Shown here: positions 1 to 11,439 of the stretch, in pieces
Numbering within the stretch: position 1 is the first letter of the stretch
Layout: each line of letters opens with the position of its first letter
Assembly: GCA_002270565.1 (NCBI GenBank)
Contig: NQMI01000071.1
Location: 125,676 to 189,675, forward strand
From: Stenocarpella maydis
Lineage: Eukaryota; Ascomycota; Sordariomycetes; Diaporthales; Diaporthaceae
Reading direction: 5' to 3'
DNA length: 64,000 nt
The notes under the pieces: model-generated
Databases searched by the model: none
What the model was told of the DNA's origin: nothing
What the model saw: the letters and a program-made list of their open reading frames with translations, nothing else
Made by a program: the position numbers and the translations under genes

Positions 1-3000
1 ATCATAGGGTTAAGAGAAGTATTATATTATTCCTTAATATCCTCTTTAATTTATCTATCCACCTTATTTGAAGGACCTAGAGGTTTTCTTAAGAGTGAGT
101 TAGCAACTGAATTATCAACCCCTTTAATATGCCTAATTGTGAAGTTATATATCCTGATCACAGCCAGCCATTAAGTAATATAGGCCCTAGGGACATCTGA
201 TGCTAACCCCTTTAGCTGCTAAATAAGAACATTTGAGTTGGTCTCCAGGATGAAATAAACTCTATATATATAGAATTAAAGCTATCTAATTATATAGAGT
301 ATAGCCTGATACTCACGTTTTGTTGCATTATAGAGCTTCTTAGCAGTAATCTATAAGCCACTTTTATATTGGACCGGATAATGAACCCTATCTTTCACCT
401 GCATTAGATAAGCACCCCAGCTGTCCAGGCTTGCATTAACCATAAGGATGATCTCTCCCCCATTATAGTTAATATTCATAAGGTAGGGTTTTGAAGTGAT
501 TGTTGACTTAAGGGCGTCCATGGCTTTCTAGCAGCTTTTAATTTAGATAAATGGAATACCCTTCTTCAGTAGGTTGAAGAGAGGATGTAATATAATTCCA
601 TAAAAGGGCATCTAGATCCAGTAAAAGTTAATTAGGCCGAGAAATAATTGGAGCTAACTAACATTTTCACAGGTCTCCCACTCCTTAATCTTAATGATCT
701 TCTTATCTACAGGAGAGCAGCCCAGAATCTTATATATATAACCCACAATATCAGCCTGCTTTTTGCACCATTCGGATTTAATAGCATTAATTACACTACC
801 AGCAAGCTCTATATTAAAAAGCACATCATCAAGGTTCTTAATATACTCTGCAATATACCTCTATACCCCAGGAAGATCATTAAGCTCCTAATCATTATAG
901 GTAGACTCTAGCCCTTTTACCACAATATCATTAAGGAATGGGCGGCAGACTATTGGAATTAGGTTATAAAACAAGCAAACTATATATCTTATAAACTATA
1001 CCACTAAGTTCATAGCTCCCATAGGCAGCCTATACTATTAAAATAGCCCGATCAGAGTTGCAAAGGTGGTATTATTGCGGCTTTTCTCTTCTAGCTTAAT
1101 CTAATTATACCCTGAGAAAAAGTCCAAGAGTAATAGAACCTAACACATCACAAACTCCTCAGCAAACTCATCAGCAGCTAGAGGAATAAAGGTGTCTCTA
1201 ATCATAACCTGATTAGCCTTAGAGATATTATTAATTAACCAATAGCTACTATCTTTCTTCTTGATAAGGAACCACTAGTTTTAGTAGGGGGCATGGGATT
1301 TTTTAATCACACCCCTAGCTTCTTACTCCCTTAATATTTTAATAGCAGTCTCCCTTAATGCTCTAGGGAGCTCAATAGTTTTTATCTGATATACCTGGTA
1401 AGGAACTGTCTTAATGGACTGAGAAGGGGTAATATCTATACTAATCTAGGAGACATAAGACCAGTCCTATGCAAGAGCTTCTTCTCTATTCTCCAGGAGG
1501 TGAGTAAATATCAACTTTTCCTAATTAGAGAGCCTATTATAGTTTCCCATAATAATATGCTAAAGGCGCTCTAGCATTAATCATAACCCCCTTGGAATAG
1601 AGGAGAATCTAGGTCTAATCCATAGGTCATATTTGCTTCCTCTACTAGCATTAATTAGATGCTTAACTCTAGCCTCATAGCTTAGCTTCTAATTCATAGT
1701 TCCCTTAGGGATAGTGCCATCAGAGGGAAAGTTATTAATAGGGTAGACTTTTACCCCTACTCTTTTGTATAGGGTCCTAACAGCTAGAGCGGTTGCCCCC
1801 TTTTCTTGATTCAGATGGAATCAAGTTATAGGTCTCTAGGGTATACCCATCTGGATAAAAGACTACTAATTAGAGTAACCTAATAGGATATTAGGCCTAT
1901 AGATATAGAGAAAGGAGGCAAAAAATTTTAGCATTAGGGTTCTGGCTTCCTTATTTAAAAGGCTCCTAAGGACATCATCATCCTGGGATAACCTGAGGTT
2001 AGTTTTAAGAGGGTCCATTAGGGCTCCAATTATAACCCACCTCTAATCAGAGGAGTCTGGCTAAAGGAGGACTATCATCACCCTCTAAGGAAGGTATTTT
2101 CAGGGAACTATTATACCTTTAGCAGTAGCCACCTGGAAAGGCTTCTGGTTCCTCCTCCCCAGCCCATACATCACTTACAACCCATCAAAAGTAATATATG
2201 CAAAAAGGAACCCCCTTAATTGCTTAAAAGTTAAATTTATATCTAAAAGAAAGGCATCCCTAAAAGGATATTATAGGTAGTATTATACATTTTATTATCT
2301 ATAATAAAGAAAATAGCCCTTATCCTATTATAGCTAATATATACCCACTCCTTAATTACTCTAATTAGTGCTAGTAATACTCTATTATAAACTATAGAGT
2401 TTATATCTTGGAGTGGAGTATAGGATAACTTATTCCAGCAGCAATAGGATAAAGGAAGAAGATTCATCTTAGCACCTATATTTAGTAGGGCTGGGAGGAT
2501 CTTATAGCTCTCTAAAGCAATCCTAACATTTAGGTAGGCGGATCTGCAGTAACCACAGTTTACTATATTAGCAGTTTAAGATAATATTAAATTTACCTCA
2601 TACCTAATGATATACATCTGATTAGAGCTTAAGCATTACTTATATTTAATTTTAGATAAAGCAAAGACTATACTAAGTCCTAGACCTATAGCTTAAGGCA
2701 TATCCCTATTTGGGACTAGCTTAAAAGGCTACTCATTAAGAGAGGTATTATCCCTATAAGCAAGGAGCTCTCTAATCAAAACAGCATTAGTCTCGCCAAA
2801 TGCAAGAATATCCGAAATTAGCATTTTGATTAAGGTAGCAAGGATAGCATCCATAACCTTAGCTTTAGGGGTCTGGGGGATTAGGGGTCCTTATTTAGGC
2901 TTAGCTTTAGTTGATTTTTTAGTCTTACTCAAACCTATCAGATTACCCTTTATTTTACTTTTCCTATCCCCAGCTATAGTAGAAGTTTCTTGCTGGATTT

Positions 3001-3622
3001 CTAGCATTACCTCCTCTTTATTAGAAATTATCTATAATCTTGGGTTAGAGTTAATAACTAGTTCTAAGTCTAGCCTAGCATTAAATATTACATTATTAAC
3101 ATCTTAATCAAGGTTATCTCTATTTATTCTCTTCCTTTTTACAGCATTTATAGCAATTAAGGGTACTAAAGTTTCCATACATTAGGTTTTATTGCTAATA
3201 AACACTAGTTTAGGTCTAGAAATCAACATCACAGAGAGGGAATTCACTTTAATTCCCAGATTAGGGTCCCAAATCTTCTTTAATTCCCCAAGAAATATAT
3301 CGCCCTTAAGTTTAGGGCAGTTAGCAATTAGAGACTAATATCTCTAAACACAAGGTAAGTCCATCCTTCCTTTCAAAAGCAAAAATTCTAAACAGCCTCT
3401 AGCAAACTTCTTAATACTATAATATTCTATATCCCTATAGAAAGCCAGGGCTACAGGATTAAGCTAGTCAGACCTGCCTTTACAGATATCCTCTTGAGAG
3501 CCAAGGAATACCAAGTTACTTTCCCACCTAGGAGACCAAACTAGGCCGAGCTTGATGAGTTCCAGCAATTTAGAGCATTAGTAAGCCCTATAATCAGAAG
3601 AAGTGCTACATCCATAGCTCTG
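1..3622 (-). mobile_element. RIP-degraded Ty3/gypsy retrotransposon I, truncated by window edge
   Basis: No intact ORF survives, but the minus strand read through stops shows Ty3/gypsy pol. Around 1,080-1,290 a frame gives PY-N-WFLIKKKD, then INNISKANQV and FIPLAADEFAEEF, the N-terminal reverse transcriptase signature of fungal gypsy elements. Around 480-650 the same strand gives FLGLINFYWI and MPFYGI, the RT thumb/RNase H junction. A protease-like segment lies near 2,243-2,467 and gag-like, proline/serine-rich sequence at about 2,500-3,500. The order gag-protease-RT with decreasing coordinate fixes the orientation as minus. Stops are mainly TAG/TAA where Gln or Trp codons are expected and the DNA is strongly AT-rich, as expected of RIP. 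Integrase and 3' LTR would lie left of the window. The element is certainly inactive. Confidence 0.8.
2436..3515. repeat. Duplicated internal element block, copy 1 (full)
   Basis: This block recurs at 3,810-4,645. The match starts at the same point (AGCAGCAATAGGATAAAGG) and continues at a near-constant offset of about 1,373 bp. Differences are almost all C/T or G/A transitions, the RIP pattern. Copy 1 retains about 255 bp (roughly 3,030-3,283) that copy 2 has lost. It corresponds to the gag/protease portion of gypsy element I. Confidence 0.85.
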
Positions 3623-3808
3623 ATGAATTTGTGCTATAGAATAGCATTCAGTTCAGCGTGTGTTTCGGCAGGGTCGCAGTGCGGTGCTCTGAGGCGAATT
3701 GGGACGATTGACAATGGTCTGGACAACTTTGTATTGAATTAAGTTGGGCTTCTGTAAGCCCTCCTTATATACCCTCCGACGTCGTCTCACCCCTGGGCAC
3801 GCTGCGGT
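3623..3808 (-). repeat. LTR-like block A (promoter-bearing, weakly mutated)
   Basis: A 186-bp segment of ordinary base composition sits inside AT-rich DNA and is nearly identical to 10,703-10,892. On the minus strand it carries a TATA-like TATATAAGG (about 3,764-3,772) and would transcribe toward the gag-pol remains at lower coordinates, as a 5' LTR should. It differs from block B by a 4-bp TGTG indel and only a few transitions. It stops abruptly at an ambiguous base (N at 3,809), where sequence jumps into the second copy of the internal block. LTR identity is inferred; TG/CA ends and a primer-binding site were not resolved. Confidence 0.6.
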
Positions 3809-3809
3809 N
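3809..3809. other. Single ambiguous base at a repeat junction
   Basis: An N marks the exact transition from LTR-like block A to a second copy of the internal element block. Comparable single Ns occur at 6,192 and 10,962, all within repeats, so these are probably assembly joints rather than natural junctions. Confidence 0.9.
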
Positions 3810-4645
3810 AGCAGCAATAGGATAAAGGAAGAAGATTCATCTTAGTACCTATATTTAGCAGGGCTGGGAGGATCTTATAGCTTTCTGAAGCAATCCTAAT
3901 GTTTAGGTAGGCGGATTTGCAGCAACTATGGTTTACTACATTAGTAGTTTAAGATGATATTAAATTTACCTTATACCTAATGATATACATCTGATTAGAG
4001 CTTGAGTATTGCTTATATCTAATTTTAGATAAAGTAGAGACCATACTGAGTCCCGGACCTATAGCTTGAGGTACATCCCTATCTAGGACTGGCTTGAAAG
4101 GCTACTTATTAAGAGAGGTATTATCCCTATAAGCAAGGAGCTCTCTAATTAGAATAGCATTAGTCTTACTAAGCGTGAGAATATTTGAAATTAGCATTTT
4201 GATTAAGGTGGTGAGGATAGCGTTTATAGCCTTGGCTTTAGGGGTCTGGGGGATTAGGGGTCCTTATTTAGGCTTAGCTTTGGTTAACTTTTCGGTCTTA
4301 CTTGGACTGATTGGATTACCCTTTGTTTTACTTTTCCCCTCTCTAGCTATAGTGGAAGTCCCTTATTGTATTTCTAGCACCACCTCCTCTTTATTAGAAA
4401 TTATCTTTTAGTTCCCTAAGAGATATATTGCCCTTGAGTTTAGGGCGGTTAGTAATTAGAAACTAATATCTCTAAATGTAAGGTAAGCTTATCCTTCCTT
4501 TTTAAAGCAAAAATTCCAAACGGCCTCTAGCAAACTTCTTAGTGCTATAATATTTTATATTGCTATAAAAAGCTATAGCTATAGGATTAAGCTGGTTAGA
4601 CCTGCCTTTATAAATGTCCTCTTAAGAACTAAGGAATGATAAGGT
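3810..4645. repeat. Duplicated internal element block, copy 2 (internally deleted)
   Basis: Second copy of 2,436-3,515, beginning immediately after the N at 3,809. It follows copy 1 with transitions only, then at about 4,410 skips roughly 255 bp present in copy 1 and resumes with the segment matching 3,283 onward. Short peptide frames around the duplicated region (2,826-3,107 and 4,175-4,411, plus strand) are alignable to each other, but that is repeat identity and not evidence of coding on that strand. Confidence 0.85.
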
Positions 4646-4908
4646 CTAAAGGGCAGTATTTCCAAAGGGTATTAAAGGTATAATAGGCTGAGAAGTTACC
4701 TGAATAGGTGGTATAGGAGCATAATACTCTTGATTAGAGGTTTTAGATGGGGTAGGGGTAGGTTCCTAAGGAGACTGGCATCCTTAAGGTGGATCTTTCT
4801 TTAATAAGAGCCCCTTTACCTTATCTATATCCTACTCCCTTCTTCTAGAGGGAGAACCTCTAGTGGATGGGGGAGTAGAATGAACATCCCCTATTGGAAA
4901 AATAGAAG

Positions 4909-5285
4909 ATATGGGTTCTGATTTATCTCTCGCTATAATAATGGAGGCGAATGTTTCTCTATACTAGCGCTACGGCTAAAGAGGCAAGGTGTAAGTGCTA
5001 TCCGAGATTATTGAATGTTTCTCTATAATAAGCGTATCCAGGAGAAGCAAAGGTATAAGTGCTATTTGGGGTCTGTAGAGATGCATATAGGATAGGTTAG
5101 GTTCTGATTATTCCCTTGCGGTAATAGTGAAGTTAAATATTTCTTAATACCAGAGGTCCTTTAGAAGAGGTGAGATGCGAGTGCTATCCGAAGGTATTAA
5201 ATGTTTCTCTATATTAGGTATATCTGGAAGAAATAAGGGTGTAAGTGCTGTCTGAAGTTCACTAAGATGCGTATAGGAATAACTA
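4909..5285. repeat. Degenerate minisatellite with higher-order period
   Basis: Two copies of a unit of about 186 bp start near 4,913 and 5,099 (each opens with GGTTCTGATT). Each is built of two related sub-units of about 60-65 bp that run from an AATGTTTCTCTAT-like start to a GTAAGTGCTATCCGA-like end. The four sub-units begin near 4,949, 5,013, 5,133 and 5,198. Divergence between copies is high, mixing transitions and small indels. Confidence 0.65.
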
Positions 5286-6720
5286 GGTATGATTAGAGTG
5301 AAAGGTATTAGTATAGAAGGTTATATTAAGTATTATGAAGTCTTGCTATAGGCGAAGGCGGGAGCTACTTAACTGCTAGTCTTATAGGAGAGGATAATAT
5401 AGATACCCGGAATACCCTCATGCTACTAACGCTAGCTATTCTAACCGCGGGGGGTGCCAATACTAGCGGAAGCTCTAAGCTTACTAATTAGAAGGATAGC
5501 AGTTAGTAGGGTAGGAACCTCTTTAACTCCCTACAGAAGCATGCAATATCTAGCACCACCATTACCCGACCCAATATTATATAATATCAGATAATATCTT
5601 AAATATAGTATTTAATAGGGTAACCAGACATTATAATAATAACTTGAAAGGGAAAACTAAAGAGGGGCCTAATTAGTTAAACTGGGGCTTCATTATACCC
5701 AGTTTACCTATATTAGGGAATTAGCATGCTAAACCTTTAGGTGCTACATCTAAGGGCAAGAGAGTTTTAGGTAATATAGGCAATTGGGATCTACTAAACC
5801 TTCTTAATACTAGTTCTTTATATCCCTTCTAAGGAAATAAGCCCTAATTAGATGCTATTAAATCTGATTAAAATAAATTTCTAAGGCCTAAGAATATAAA
5901 TCCCTTAGTAGCTTTTCTAGGAATGTATAGCTAGGCTAGAGGTTTCATACTTTACTATTGAATTGGGTATACTGGGAGGGGGTTTAAGATATAGCTGAGG
6001 TGATGGAGTTAGCTCGGTATAGAGATTAGACTAGCCTTGTATATACCTGCTCCTATTGCTACTGGGTTAACTGTGGGTGACTCAGGAGGGTAAATCTGGC
6101 CTTTGCATAATAGTAAAATCCTCTATCAAGAGTGAGAGGGCGCTATAGCTCTAATTAGAATGAAATGGTATTAGAAGTGTGGAGATTCACTNCCCTAAAG
6201 TAGCCAATAACCTCATAAATAAAACAGGGAATCTAGGCCTAAAAGCTAAGGAACTTCATAGTAGTTGAAGAAACCTCATTAGCTGAAGAAACCCATGTTT
6301 GATTCATGGGGCAGATACCAGTGAAAATGGGCCTAGAGGGAGAGCGAGAGGATAAAACCTCCTTACATATAAAAAGGCACACGTTCTGCTAGAGCCCTGA
6401 TTAAGCAACCACCCCAAGAGGAGCGTGGAAGGCAAGAAGAGGAGCCCCTAACGCGATAGGAGAGTTATAAGGGGAATAGAGGGTGCTAAAAAGGAGAGGC
6501 AGAAAAAGAGGGCATAAGAAATGATTTTACAGTATATATGTATATATCAGATAGATATAAATTCACAGGGTATAAAAAGATTGATTCTCTAGGACTAGAA
6601 ATTTCTCAAAAGCAACGCAGGAAGGCCCCTTCTTATAGCCTTGGAGGGAGGGGGGGGGGGGATGCCAAGGCTGGTTTTCCTCCGGATTCCGAAACATGCC
6701 GGTTCCCCTAGACCCCGGAA
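5286..6720. other. AT-rich repeat-derived DNA without recognisable gene
   Basis: Stops occur densely in all frames. It contains an N at 6,192 and a G homopolymer near 6,650-6,660. A GC-richer strip at about 6,590-6,720 gives a short minus-strand ORF (6,595-6,780) with no recognisable feature and proline repeats caused by the G tract. I see no gene here. Confidence 0.6.
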
Positions 6721-6721
6721 C

Positions 6722-7445
6722 AATACTATCTCCCTCCTTACTTCTTTTATCCTAAAAAATGCTCCATAAGTTATTTTCATTCATTAGTACCTCCGTTTAT
6801 ACCTTCTCAATTCATTATATTATCTAAAGTTAAGGATTCCCAGGTTTCCAAATCACCTCATTATTCCAGAAAGGTCAAGCAACATAATTCCTTATTATTT
6901 ACCATTCTGCAGAACGCTATCATCATGCAACCTTATTCTTCTTATAAGGCATAGGGCATTAAGAGTTACAAGGTCTTAGAGAAGGCCTCCCATCATTATA
7001 CCGAGTACATTCGGTAGCAGTAGTTAAAGTACGATATCCTAGAAGTAAATAACTCCAAGGACCTTTTATATATCTCAGCTTAGCACTAAAAACTAAAGGA
7101 TAAGATTAAAGAGTTAGAGGAGAAGCTCCTTCAATTACATAAGCAGAAGCACATATAGCATAAGCAGATATCTTAGGCTATCCATTAGGGTTTATTAAAT
7201 TTAGACAAGTTACATCGTATGAAAAAGGAGAAAGCTAATACCAAGTAAAGGCAGATCGCCAAGCAGTCCGCTAAGATAGTTCACTAAAGTTCCACCAAGG
7301 AGGCTAGTGGGATAGTAGCATAAGAGGCATGGCTGCATTCTAAGGGTAAAGTAGGAGTTTTTAATTGGAGTTCCTTAATGGATAATAGTACTAATTGGTC
7401 TGAATTTATAGGTACTAATAATAAGGGTAGTGAAGGAAATGTGCC
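6722..7445 (+). repeat. Coiled-coil ORF remnant of a repeated element, copy 1
   Basis: Read through stops on the plus strand from about 6,925, this shows a small cysteine/tyrosine-rich start followed by a Lys/Glu/Gln-rich heptad-like stretch (KLKDKIKELEEKLLQLHKQ, about 7,090-7,150) and an acidic/serine-rich tail. A much more heavily mutated relative lies at 13,299-13,800. Small basic coiled-coil ORFs like this commonly accompany fungal transposons; I cannot assign a family. Stops in the frame are mostly TAG at probable Gln positions, consistent with RIP. Confidence 0.5.
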
Positions 7446-10400
7446 TGTGGGTGGCTTGTCTTAGTGCCTGGTTCTTATTATTAGGAATGGAACTTGTTTA
7501 ACCGTTATCTAACTAGTCCTAGCCCCTGGCCGTCTTTAGTCTACTGGTTATGCTGTGTTATTCTGATCTTGTTTTTCTATAACTAGTATTCACTAGAGTA
7601 TAGGGTACGGATACTAGTATTCGTTTAGATGGGTTTTAGGTGTAACTAGTATTTAGGTTGTTGGTTGGATAGGGCGACTAGCATTGGTATGCTTTTCTAA
7701 GGGGTTAACTAGTTGCTAGCTTCTAATCATTCCCATTGTAACTAGTCTCTTATTAGTTGTTTTCCCTATTTTAGCTATAAAGTTCAGGGTTTATTATATA
7801 GTTTCATTATAATATTGGTTCATTATAGCTTATTATATGTGGGGTTCTTAGGCTGCATTCCTGGTTTCTAGGACTGTTCTGTGGTAGTTCGCGTATGGTA
7901 CCTTTTGAGTTCATTGTGATAGTAGGTTAAGTTTTGGGCTGGTTCCCATGTGTTTTCGCTGGAGTTATAGCCTTTTCACTTAATAAGGTACTCTATTGTT
8001 CCTTAGTGCTGTCTTGAGTCCATAATATTTTCTACTTTATATTCCTTATTATATTCGTTGAGTATTTTAATTTATATTTTAAGTTTTATATTTTTGGGTG
8101 CTGGTTTTAAGAGTGAGATATAAAAGACTAGGTATTGTTTTATTCCCTTGGGTAGCAAGAGTTTATAGTTAGTATCCAAAAGTTTTCTTAAAATTTTAAA
8201 GGGGCTAATTTTCTTATAGTTAAGCTTTTTGCTAGGTTACTTAGTTTTAATATTCTAGTGAAGGAGGTAAACCTTATCTCCCTCCTTAAGAATTAGTCCC
8301 TTAATTCTTTTCTAATTTATATATTTCAATATTTATTCTTATATAAAAGAAAGTTCTGCTTAGATATCCTTCTGGATTTATCTAATTTATATTGCTTTTT
8401 ATTCTGCTAATTCTGCTGGGGTGTTATCTGGTAGTAATTTATAGTATGCCTGAGGTTTGTATCCATAGAGTGTAAAGAAAGGTAACTACTTAGTTATGCT
8501 AGTAATTGCACTATTGTAGGTAAATTGTGCTAATAGTAGTAGTTTAACCTAATTATCCTGTAATTGGTTGATGTAGTGTTAGAGGTATTATTTTATAATC
8601 TGGTTGATTTATTCTATTTGTCCGTCTGTTTGTAAATATACTGTTGTTGAGAGCTTATGCCTTACTCTGAGTTGCTTTATTAGTAACTTCTAAAAGTTTA
8701 ATGTGAAGAGCTTATCTCTATCTGAGATGATTTTATGTAGCATTCTGTAATTGCTTATAATGATTTGCAAGAATGTATATGTGAGTTCTTCTATAGTGCT
8801 GGCTTCCTTATATGGTATGAAGTATATATATTTGCTTAGTTTATAAACTACTACCAGAATACTGTTGTACTATACTCCAGTTAAGGATTCTCATGAGAGA
8901 GGTAGCTTAATAATGAAGTCCAGGCTAATGGATGACTATATAGCTATAGGTATTGGTAGGGGTTTAATAATCCATATAGTTTATATCTAGAGGCCTTATT
9001 TTTATTATAGGAGTTATATTTGCTAATAATATCTTGAACCTTCTTTTTAAGGTTAAGGATCTGATAATTCTGCTAAATCCTTTTAATTGTTGCTATAATA
9101 CCTTAGTAGCTATATACTAGTGCTTTATATATTTCTATAATTAACTTATCTTATTTTTTTGGATTGGTAGGGGTTTTTCTGGTTTAGAAGTTAACTCTGA
9201 TTGTGGCGTTAAGCTTTCAGTTAAGAATGAGGCTTCTGTCTTCTTAGGTTCTAAATACTATCCATTCTATAGGTAAATCCCTATCCTAATAGTTGGGTTT
9301 TTAACTTAGTGCATCTGCCCTTGCGTTTTTAACTCTATTTATATAGATAATCTTAATATTAAATTATAATAAGAACTCTATATATCTGACTTATTGTTTA
9401 TTAAGAGTTTTAGTTATTATAAAGGTTATAAGGTTCTTATAATCTATATAGAGTTTAATCTGCTTTTTAGCTCCTATAAGGTAGTACTACTATTCCTAGA
9501 ATGTATATATTATAGCTATGAATTCTTTATATAATATAGTATATTGGTTTCTGGTTTATTAAACTTCTTGCTAAAGTTTATAATAATATATATCCTTCCT
9601 TAGTTGTCTTTTTAAGTAAGTTCTCTACTTGCAGCATTATCTAAGGCATCTATATAGATTTCAAATTCCTTCTCTAGGTCTACTTTCTTAAGTATAAGGT
9701 CTTCTATAACTTTATCCTTGAGTATCTGGAAAGCTTATTGTTTAGCATCTATTTATCTAAAGGCATAATCCTTCTTAGTAAGGTCTATTAATGGTTTCGC
9801 GATATTGCTATATTATGCGATAAACTATTGATAGAAGTTGATATATTTAAGGAATGCCCTAATATTCTTAATGTTTCTAAGGGTTGGCTATTCCTTGATT
9901 GCTTTAACTTTTCCTTCTTGCATCTTGATTTTCCCTGGTTTAATTATATACGTAAGATAGTTAACTTTTTATATATACTAGTTATATTTTTCTAGTTCTA
10001 TTAGGAGATTGGCGTCCTAAAGTTTTTAGAGAACCTTTTTAATATATTCTTTATAATTATTAAGGTTTTCTAAGAAGATGAGAATGTTGTTTAAGTAGGC
10101 GATAATAAAGATATTAAGGTATTTTCTTAGGACTTAGTTAATTATTTCCTAAAATGATGTAGGCATATTGGTTAATCTGAAAGGTATAATTATTATCTTA
10201 TAATATCTATAGCGTATCCTAAATGCTATCTTCTATTCTTCTCCTTTTTTCATTTGGATAAGGTTATATCTATACTTTAAGTTGAGTACTATAAATCATT
10301 TTGCTCCTCTAAGTTGATCCTGTAGTTCCTTAATAAGCGGGAGAGGGTATTAGTTCTTAATTATAATGTTATTTAATTATTAGTAGTTAATATAAAGTTA

Positions 10401-10702
10401 TAGCTTATTATTCTTCTTTAGTATAAAGAGGATTAGGTATTCTACTAGTAATCATGATAGTCTAATGAATCCCTTCTGGAGGTTTTTATTAAGGTATTCC
10501 TTAAGTACTTTAAGTTATTCTTTATTAAGTCTGTAGATAGGCTTGAATTAGGGTATTATTCTAGGTTTTAGTAGTATTTTGTAGTTCTATTGCGTATATT
10601 ATAGTAATATAGTATTAAGTTATTCCTGGAATACTTTCTTGAATTCGTAATAGTCTTCTAGTATTTATACTAGTCTGTTGGTTTTATCTTCTTCTTTTTC
10701 TA
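7446..10702 (-). mobile_element. RIP-degraded Ty3/gypsy retrotransposon II
   Basis: On the minus strand, 9,950-10,300 reads through stops as gypsy reverse transcriptase: a YNLI-MKKGEE segment, then MPFRLTNMP, then FIIAYLNNILIF. The last is the YLDD catalytic box with both aspartates altered to asparagine (GAY to AAY). About 8,450-8,650 reads as integrase (TTISTIYLQ then VVTFLYTLW, matching the usual AQ-YN-TPF-YG context). RNase H should lie between. Order RT then integrase with decreasing coordinate gives minus orientation. About 7,450-8,100, rich in ACTAGT-like motifs, may be the 3' untranslated/LTR end. A gag would lie above 10,700 but is replaced there by LTR-like block B. Confidence 0.8.
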
Positions 10703-10892
10703 ATGAATTTGTGCTATAGAATAGCATTCAGTTCAGCGTGTGTGTGTTTCGGCAGGGTCGCAGTATGGTGCTCTGAGGCGAATTCGGACGATTGATAATG
10801 GTCTGGACAACTTTGTATTGAATTAAGTTGGGCTTCTGTAAGCCCTCCTTATATACCCTCCGACGTCGTCTCACCCCTGGGCACGCTGCGGT
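10703..10892 (-). repeat. LTR-like block B
   Basis: A 190-bp near-identical partner of 3,623-3,808, with a 4-bp TGTG insertion and a few substitutions. On the minus strand a TATATAAGG box (about 10,848-10,856) points toward the RT of element II. Unlike block A, the sequence continues beyond the shared part into another roughly 400 bp of non-RIP composition (to about 11,310), which also contains three tandem 25-bp repeats, so B probably preserves more of the original LTR or leader. Confidence 0.6.
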
Positions 10893-11184
10893 AGGCTCTG
10901 GTGCAAATTTGCAAATGCCGGAAAATTCGCCCTTCCAACACACCATCTTTGGTTCCAAGCANAGCCAACCATAGCCCTAGCAATGCCCAAATTAAGTACA
11001 TACAAACTTCAGAAATCAGGCTATCCAATGCACTAAGTCATATACTTTTTGGGTAAGAAATAAGGGTAATGCAGAGGTCTGAATTAAGGTGCAAATGCAG
11101 GCCAAAATAATTGACTCACGGCTACCAAACTCATCTTGCGTCACGCACGCACTGGGCGTACTTAGCGAAAATCGCCTGACTCGC

Positions 11185-11255
11185 AAGTCTAGGGTAACTC
11201 CTTACTAGGAAGTCTAGGGTAACTCCTTACAACGAAGTCTAGGGTAACTCCTTGC
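11185..11255. repeat. Three tandem 25-bp repeats
   Basis: AAGTCTAGGGTAACTCCTTAC occurs at 11,185-11,205, 11,210-11,230 and 11,235-11,255 (last copy with CTTGC), separated by 4-bp spacers. It lies upstream, on the minus strand, of the TATA-like box in block B, which is where LTR U3 enhancer repeats would sit. Confidence 0.85.
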
Positions 11256-11439
11256 ACGGAGTACCAACGCCCTGCTGAGCGGTTCCGTTTAACAAAAATT
11301 AATAGCCTAGCTACTCATAATAGAACCTCTAGTTAACTCTAAGCTTACTTAACCCAGGTTAGGGCCTACTAGCGCTTCTACTAACTGGATAAATAGCTAG
11401 AGGGAAAAAGGGTTATATATGCAGCCTCTTTCCTAAAGG

